Assembly: GCA_019428905.1 (NCBI GenBank)
Contig: JAHYJN010000026.1
Location: 1 to 38,325, forward strand
Source of the DNA: Candidatus Brevefilum sp.
Lineage (GTDB): Bacteria > Chloroflexota > Anaerolineae > Anaerolineales > Anaerolineaceae
Direction of reading: 5' to 3'
Length of the DNA stretch: 38,325 nt
The notes below the pieces were generated by a model. That model had not been told where the DNA came from and ran no database searches. It saw nothing but the letters and a program-made list of their open reading frames with translations. Within the stretch, counting starts at the first letter, position 1. Every line of letters begins with the position of its first letter. The position numbers and the translations under genes are program-made. Positions 34,129 to 38,325 of this stretch are shown here, piece after piece.

Positions 34129-35097
34129 ATGAACAAGCTTAAATTGTGGTTCGTGATGATCTTGCTTGGGTTAAGCATGGTGTTGGGTGCGTGTGCGCCC
34201 ATGCGTGCTGCTCAAGATGCTGTGATAGAAGCGCCAGCAATGGCGCCAGCCTACGACAGCTACGAGATGGCCGTGGAACAAGAGTTTGCTGAAGCTGAAG
34301 AGCGTGGTTTGACCTCGGGAGTTGGAGAAACTGCCAAAGAGATTGAGCGCATGGTGATTTACAACGCCGAAATGCGCATTGCAGTGGAAGACCCTGAAGT
34401 AACCATGCAAACCATTATCCAAATGGCTGAAGACGCCGGGGGGTATGTGGTGAATTCAAACCTATACCGGACGCAGTCAGATCGGGGAACGCTGCCCCAA
34501 GCCAACTTGCGGATAAGGGTGCCGGCTGGACGTCTGAATTCAATCATGGAATCGATCAAAACCCTGACACCAAACCCCAGGGATGATGTGCTTTCGGAAA
34601 ATGTCTCAGGTCAGGATGTCACGGCTGAATTTACTGACCTGGAGTCACGCTTGCGCAACCTTGAAGCTGCTGAGCAGGCCCTGGTTAAATTGATGGATGA
34701 CGCGCAAGATCCCCAGGATGTTCTGGATGTCTTCAGCGAATTGACCTTTTACCGGGGAGAGATCGAAATTGTCAAAGGTCGGATGCGCTACCTAGAGGAA
34801 TCTGCTGCCCTTTCAGCCTTGTCGGTGGATATTGTCGCCAAGCGCTCGCTGCAGCCGATTGAGATCGTGGGTTGGGAACCGCAAGGTACTGCGAAGCTAG
34901 CGATTGAGGCATTGATCGATGCCGGGCAATTCCTGGTGGATGCCCTGATCTGGTTTGGCATCTTCTGCCTGCCCTTCTTGATCCCCCTGGGTGTGGTGGT
35001 GTACTTCCTGGTTCGATACTTCCGCAAACGGAAGGCACAAAAGAAAGCCGAAAAGGTAGAAATCGAAGAGATCGGTGAAATTGAAGAGCTCGAATAG
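34129..35097 (+). CDS. DUF4349 lipoprotein with C-terminal membrane helix
   Basis: A 322-residue exported lipoprotein: signal ending LGAC, then the DUF4349 domain (about 70-250; VIYNAEMRIAVEDP, LRIRVPAGRLNSIM, DLESRLRNLEAAEQAL) which includes a coiled coil. A C-terminal membrane helix follows (about 275-300) with a basic, then acidic cytoplasmic tail. The family has no firm function; members sit in the envelope with both ends tied to the membrane. The start is placed at 34129 because AAGGAG lies 6 bases upstream; the GTG at 34114 overlaps that site. It ends before a hairpin terminator. Confidence 0.9.
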   Translation: MNKLKLWFVMILLGLSMVLGACAPMRAAQDAVIEAPAMAPAYDSYEMAVEQEFAEAEERGLTSGVGETAKEIERMVIYNAEMRIAVEDPEVTMQTIIQMAEDAGGYVVNSNLYRTQSDRGTLPQANLRIRVPAGRLNSIMESIKTLTPNPRDDVLSENVSGQDVTAEFTDLESRLRNLEAAEQALVKLMDDAQDPQDVLDVFSELTFYRGEIEIVKGRMRYLEESAALSALSVDIVAKRSLQPIEIVGWEPQGTAKLAIEALIDAGQFLVDALIWFGIFCLPFLIPLGVVVYFLVRYFRKRKAQKKAEKVEIEEIGEIEELE

Positions 35098-35137
35098 CTG
35101 ATTCGACCACAACATCACACAAATTTCATAACCTATC

Positions 35138-35172
35138 AGAGCGCTCCGTCAGACGGGGTGCTCTTTGCTTTA
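35138..35172 (+). terminator. Terminator of the DUF4349 gene
   Basis: AGAGCGCTCCGT pairs imperfectly with ACGGGGTGCTCT around a short loop and is followed by TTGCTTT, 40 bases after the stop. Confidence 0.7.
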
Positions 35173-35208
35173 ATTCCCATAGCTTGGTGATGAGGTTGAA
35201 GTTGTGAC

Positions 35209-35237
35209 TTGACACCTTATCCGCCTATGATTAAACT
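35209..35237 (+). promoter_or_regulatory. Probable promoter of the ArsR-like regulator / MFS operon
   Basis: Perfect -35 TTGACA (35209-35214), 17-base spacer, weak -10 TAAACT (35232-35237). A TATGAT at 35226 is too close to the -35 to pair with it. The leader would be only about 20 bases. Confidence 0.5.
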
Positions 35238-35262
35238 TACTTTATCATAAAAAATAATTTTA

Positions 35263-35931
35263 ATGGTCAAGGATAATTTCATAGACAGCAACAATCAAAA
35301 ATTGCCGAGGTTGATCATCAAGGACCTGGAAACGCTCAAGGTGCTGACCGATCCCTTGCGGTTGCAGATCATTGAGCTCTTAGCCCCTAAGCCGCAAACA
35401 GTCAACCAGGTCGCACAGCAATTGGGTTTATCGCCGAGCCGCTTGTATTATCACTTCCATTTGCTGGAATCCTCGGGTTTGATCAGGGTGGTAGAGACCC
35501 GCATGGTCAGTAATATGATGGAAAAGATCTACTGGATCACAGCAGACACCTTCGATGTTGATAAAGATCTGCTCAATTTCACTTCGGATAAAGGACACGA
35601 AAACATAACCAGGGTCGTCACATCTGCCTTGGATGCCACCCGTGAGGACGTCCTGCGCAGCTTGCAGGCACGCCGCATCGAGCTTGAGCATGGTGCCAAG
35701 CCCAACCCGCGTGATATGGTCATCAAGAAACTCAAGAAACGTTTACGCACAGAAACCTATCAACACTTTGTGGATGCGTTTTCCGCATTGATGCAGGAAT
35801 TTTCTGACCTACCTGATGAGTTCAGTGAAGAAGGCGAGGTTAGCTGTTACGCTGTTGCGTGCTTTCTCTACCCCAGTTTTGGCTTTTGTGAAGAGGAAGG
35901 ACAAGATTCAGGGGACGACGATCATGAATAA
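35263..35931 (+). CDS. ArsR-like winged-helix transcriptional regulator
   Basis: A 222-residue DNA-binding protein. The winged helix is at about 20-95: LKVLTDPLRLQIIELLA, NQVAQQLGLSPSRLYYHFHL, then LIRVVETRM as the wing. The C-terminal half is helical with no metal-binding Cys pair, so a metal sensor role is unlikely. It ends in an acidic tail, DSGDDDHE. The last 8 bases overlap the MFS gene, so it probably controls that exporter, as a repressor that reacts to its substrate. No ribosome site precedes the ATG at 35263; the start or the mode of initiation is unusual. Confidence 0.85.
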   Translation: MVKDNFIDSNNQKLPRLIIKDLETLKVLTDPLRLQIIELLAPKPQTVNQVAQQLGLSPSRLYYHFHLLESSGLIRVVETRMVSNMMEKIYWITADTFDVDKDLLNFTSDKGHENITRVVTSALDATREDVLRSLQARRIELEHGAKPNPRDMVIKKLKKRLRTETYQHFVDAFSALMQEFSDLPDEFSEEGEVSCYAVACFLYPSFGFCEEEGQDSGDDDHE

Positions 35932-37300
35932 GTCGCGCAAGGGTATGAAAACCTTTTTCATCATTTGGTTTGGTCAGCTTTTTTCAATGATTGGCTCGGG
36001 GCTGATCGGTTTTGCTTTAGCTGTGTGGATCTTTGAGCAAACCGGCCAGGCGACCCCCTTTGCGCTGACCGGTCTGTTTGCCATCCTGCCTCGCGTTTTA
36101 CTTGCACCCGTCGCAGGTGCCTTAACTGACCGCTGGAATCGCAAGAAGATCATGCTGATATCCGATTCGCTCTCTGGGGTGGTGACCGTCGTGACTGCGT
36201 TATTGCTGTTTTCAGGGCAGATGGAAGTTTGGATGGTCTACCTGATCAGTTTTATGGGGGCTATTTTTGCATCCTTTCAGCAGCCGGCTTACGCCGCGTC
36301 GATCGTAATGTTGGTGCCAAAGGATCAGCTCACCCGTGCCAACAGCATGGTCCAAATGGGAGGCTCGATCAGCGACATCCTCACCCCGTTGTTAGCTGGC
36401 ATCCTCTTCACGACAATTGGCATGCAGGGCATCATCCTGATCGATGTGGTCACATATTTAATTGCCTTGACGACCTTGATCTTGGTGCATATCCCACAGC
36501 CGGAAAAGACCGTTGGAGAAGCAGGGCGGAAGATTTCAGTCTTTGATGATGTCGCTTTCGGATGGCGCTACCTAGCACAACGTCGCGGCTTACTGGGGCT
36601 GCTGTTCTATTTTGCAATCGTGAATTTCATGGCAAATCTTTCCAGCGCTACGATCGGTCCGCTGGTGCTTTCGTTTAACTCGGCTGCCAGCTTAGGTGCG
36701 GTGCAAACCGTGATGGGAGTTGGGATGTTGGGAGGCAGCCTGTTAATGAGCATTTGGGGTGGTCCAAAGAAACGCATGATCCATTCGGTGATCGGTTTTA
36801 TTGCCCTGGCTTCAGTGGGCTTTTGGGTGGCAGGTTTTCAGCCCTCGTTGAGTTACATCAGCGCCGGATTGTTCATCCTGATGTTCTTTATCCCCTTTGC
36901 TTCCGGACCCAGCTCAGCCATTTTTGCTGCGAAGGTCGCCCCAGACGTGCAAGGGCGGGTGTTTGCTACGCGCAGCATGATCTCCTTATCAATGATGCCC
37001 TTTGCCTATGTTCTCAGCGGGGTCCTGGCAGACCAGGTATTCAACCCCTGGCTGGTTGAGGGTGGGGCACTGGCCAACACCTTTGTCGGGCGGTGGATTG
37101 GCGTGGGGCCTGGACGTGGAATCGGATTGATGATGATCTGCAGCGGGTTGCTATTGATGGCAGCCAGCGGGATCGCGTTTGCCAACCCGCACATTCGTAA
37201 TATCGAAACCGAGATCCCCGATGCGATTCCCTCGCAAGTTGGTGAGGATCATACAGGAGCACCAGATGTGCTGTTGGTTTCAGGTGAAATTGAAGGTTAG
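35924..37300 (+). CDS. MFS transporter, probable drug/macrolide-type exporter (paralogue 2)
   Basis: A 458-residue major facilitator with about 12 membrane segments and the signature GALTDRWNRKKIMLISDS. The start at 35924 lies inside the end of the regulator gene (ATGAATAA overlap) with GGGG upstream; the longer frame from 35816 reads regulator sequence in another frame. Paralogue of 17661-18980 (shared WFGQ/WIGQ-FSM.GS, DRWNRK, PD/PE-VQGRVF). This copy is coupled to an ArsR-like regulator, typical of inducible drug export. Substrate unknown. Confidence 0.88.
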   Translation: MNKSRKGMKTFFIIWFGQLFSMIGSGLIGFALAVWIFEQTGQATPFALTGLFAILPRVLLAPVAGALTDRWNRKKIMLISDSLSGVVTVVTALLLFSGQMEVWMVYLISFMGAIFASFQQPAYAASIVMLVPKDQLTRANSMVQMGGSISDILTPLLAGILFTTIGMQGIILIDVVTYLIALTTLILVHIPQPEKTVGEAGRKISVFDDVAFGWRYLAQRRGLLGLLFYFAIVNFMANLSSATIGPLVLSFNSAASLGAVQTVMGVGMLGGSLLMSIWGGPKKRMIHSVIGFIALASVGFWVAGFQPSLSYISAGLFILMFFIPFASGPSSAIFAAKVAPDVQGRVFATRSMISLSMMPFAYVLSGVLADQVFNPWLVEGGALANTFVGRWIGVGPGRGIGLMMICSGLLLMAASGIAFANPHIRNIETEIPDAIPSQVGEDHTGAPDVLLVSGEIEG

Positions 37301-37352
37301 GAAAATTTGTAAGTAGGTGGTTCTACCGGTTTTAGGTTCGGTGTGGGCTGAT

Positions 37353-38000
37353 TTACGCCTCATCAAACAAGGCTTGCAGGTTTGCCAGGGTGATCGGTCC
37401 CTGCCGTAAGATCGTGATCTCCGCTCCTGACAGGTCTGCCACGGTAGAAGCCGTTGGGCCGGGCGTAGGCCCGCCATCCAGGATCAGTTCGATCTTGCCT
37501 CCCAAGTGTGCCATCACGCTGGCGGCATCGACCGGGTTGGGGCCGCCGGAGATATTGGCGGACGTGGTTGCCAGGGGACCGGTGTCGTTGAGCAAGGCTA
37601 GCGTGAAGCCCAGGTTTGGCATGCGCACACCGATGGTTGGGTAAGGGGTGAGGTCGGTGGGGACCCTGGCGTTTTTGGGCAGGATCAGCGTCAGCGGTCC
37701 AGGCCAAAAGGCGTTTGCGATGAGGCGCACACGCTCATCCACGAATAGTACCAGTCCATCCAGTTGCGCCAAGCTGCTGATTAAAACTGGCAGCGCTTTT
37801 TCATCCGGGCGTTCTTTAGCAGCATAGATGCGTTGAATCGCTTCCGGGTTGAAGGGATCAGCTGCCACGCCGTAGATCGTATCGGTGGGAAAGGCAATTA
37901 ATCCACCTGTGTGGATCGTGCCTTTGGCAGTGGGAATGGCTTGCGGGTCGTCGATCTTGAGGGTTAGGGTGTGCATGGCGTGTTTGCTGTAATGTTCCAT
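37353..38000 (-). CDS. tsaC: Threonylcarbamoyl-AMP synthase TsaC/Sua5-type (YrdC domain)
   Basis: Makes threonylcarbamoyl-AMP from threonine, bicarbonate and ATP, the first step of tRNA t6A37 synthesis, and feeds TsaD (20573-21598). A 215-residue YrdC-domain protein: FPTDTIYGVAADP, KERPDEKALPVLI (nucleotide-binding basic patch), PGPLTLILP, GVRMPN and TTSANISGGPNP. It lacks the extra Sua5 C-terminal domain. The start may be 38000 or an ATG at 37976; neither has a strong ribosome site. It follows prmC by 11 bases, a common gene order. Confidence 0.93.
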   Translation of the reverse strand: MEHYSKHAMHTLTLKIDDPQAIPTAKGTIHTGGLIAFPTDTIYGVAADPFNPEAIQRIYAAKERPDEKALPVLISSLAQLDGLVLFVDERVRLIANAFWPGPLTLILPKNARVPTDLTPYPTIGVRMPNLGFTLALLNDTGPLATTSANISGGPNPVDAASVMAHLGGKIELILDGGPTPGPTASTVADLSGAEITILRQGPITLANLQALFDEA

Positions 38001-38011
38001 AATTTAGATAC

Positions 38012-38325
38012 TTAATTGTTGCCTTGTCGAATCACCACGATGCGGTCAAGGCCAGCCAGGTCGCGTATTAGCTGATGTTGGGCATTGGGGAAAGCAGCTT
38101 GGGCAGCGGCCAGGGTTTCAGCGCCCAGGGGTGCGTGGATTTCCAGCAGGATCACGCCTGCGGGAGACAGCCGGGTTTGGGCTTGTGTGAGCAGGGCATT
38201 GATCAGGTCCAGACCGGATTCGCCGCCGTCCAAAGCCAGACGGGGTTCCGTTTGAGATATGGGCAGACGGTCTAATTCCTGTTGGGGGATATAGGGCAGG
38301 TTGGCACAGACCAGGTCGAATTGGG
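38012..38325 (-). CDS. prmC: Release factor glutamine methyltransferase PrmC (HemK), N-terminal part outside window
   Basis: The last 103 residues of the SAM-dependent enzyme that methylates Gln in the GGQ motif of release factors RF1 and RF2. The frame runs in from the window edge as FDLVCANLPYIP, then RLALDGGESGLDLI and GVILLEI, matching the PrmC C-terminal half. The catalytic motif reads NLPY instead of the usual NPPY. The ATG-like TTG inside (near 38233) is not a real start. tsaC follows directly. Confidence 0.9.
   Translation of the reverse strand, partial: QFDLVCANLPYIPQQELDRLPISQTEPRLALDGGESGLDLINALLTQAQTRLSPAGVILLEIHAPLGAETLAAAQAAFPNAQHQLIRDLAGLDRIVVIRQGNN

Overview
The window looks like a chromosomal stretch of a Chloroflexota bacterium, most likely class Anaerolineae. 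This is an inference from gene content, not from a marker phylogeny. The supporting signs are exported lipoproteins with long Thr/Pro linkers, LysM-M23 peptidases, DUF3048 and DUF4349 lipoproteins, a COG2521-type methyltransferase, and intergenic palindromes ending in GTAGGGGCG. Coding density is high and base composition moderate. No rRNA, CRISPR array, transposase, integrase or prophage gene is visible. One tRNA (Leu, CAG) is present.

Layout. 1-3.9 kb: the 3' part of a type I restriction HsdR subunit, then two small DUF559 (Vsr-like) nuclease-fold genes, the first AT-rich and with a changed catalytic stretch. 3.9-5.3 kb (minus): a FtsB/DivIC-like division protein, a COG2521-like methyltransferase and tRNA-Leu with its own promoter and terminator. 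5.3-8.6 kb: a repeat-rich gap, then a ferric-reductase/NADPH-oxidase-like membrane flavocytochrome convergent with a membrane-anchored pentaheme cytochrome c, separated by back-to-back terminators. 8.9-17.4 kb: an envelope block with three tandem paralogues of a LysM / helical / divergent-M23 protein, a canonical LysM-M23 protein and an M1-type metallopeptidase lipoprotein. An 800-bp repeat-packed gap lies inside it.

17.6-24.7 kb: an MFS exporter, then a nine-gene minus-strand run reading 4-TM protein, selA, M24 peptidase, tsaD, ECF sigma factor, zinc-finger anti-sigma, zinc ribbon protein and osmC (counting the genes listed, eight; the run may be more than one operon). 24.8-25.7 kb: a type II pantothenate kinase. 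26.2-31.8 kb: a methionine regulon with a good promoter, a SAM-I riboswitch with a readable terminator/antiterminator switch, full-length B12-dependent metH, and a homocysteine methyltransferase-MTHFR fusion. 31.9-35.1 kb: DUF3048 lipoprotein, metallophosphoesterase and DUF4349 lipoprotein. 35.2-37.3 kb: an ArsR-like regulator overlapping an MFS exporter that is a paralogue of the first one. 37.3-38.3 kb (minus): prmC (cut by the window edge) and tsaC.

No clear new defence or mobile system emerges. The most unusual items are the tandem M23 paralogues with a 13-residue His-Asp metal-ligand offset, a DxDGDG loop and a transglycosylase-like middle segment; the HsdR-DUF559 cluster; the 418-bp segment bounded by a perfect 15-bp inverted repeat; and the SAM-controlled pair of homocysteine methyltransferases.
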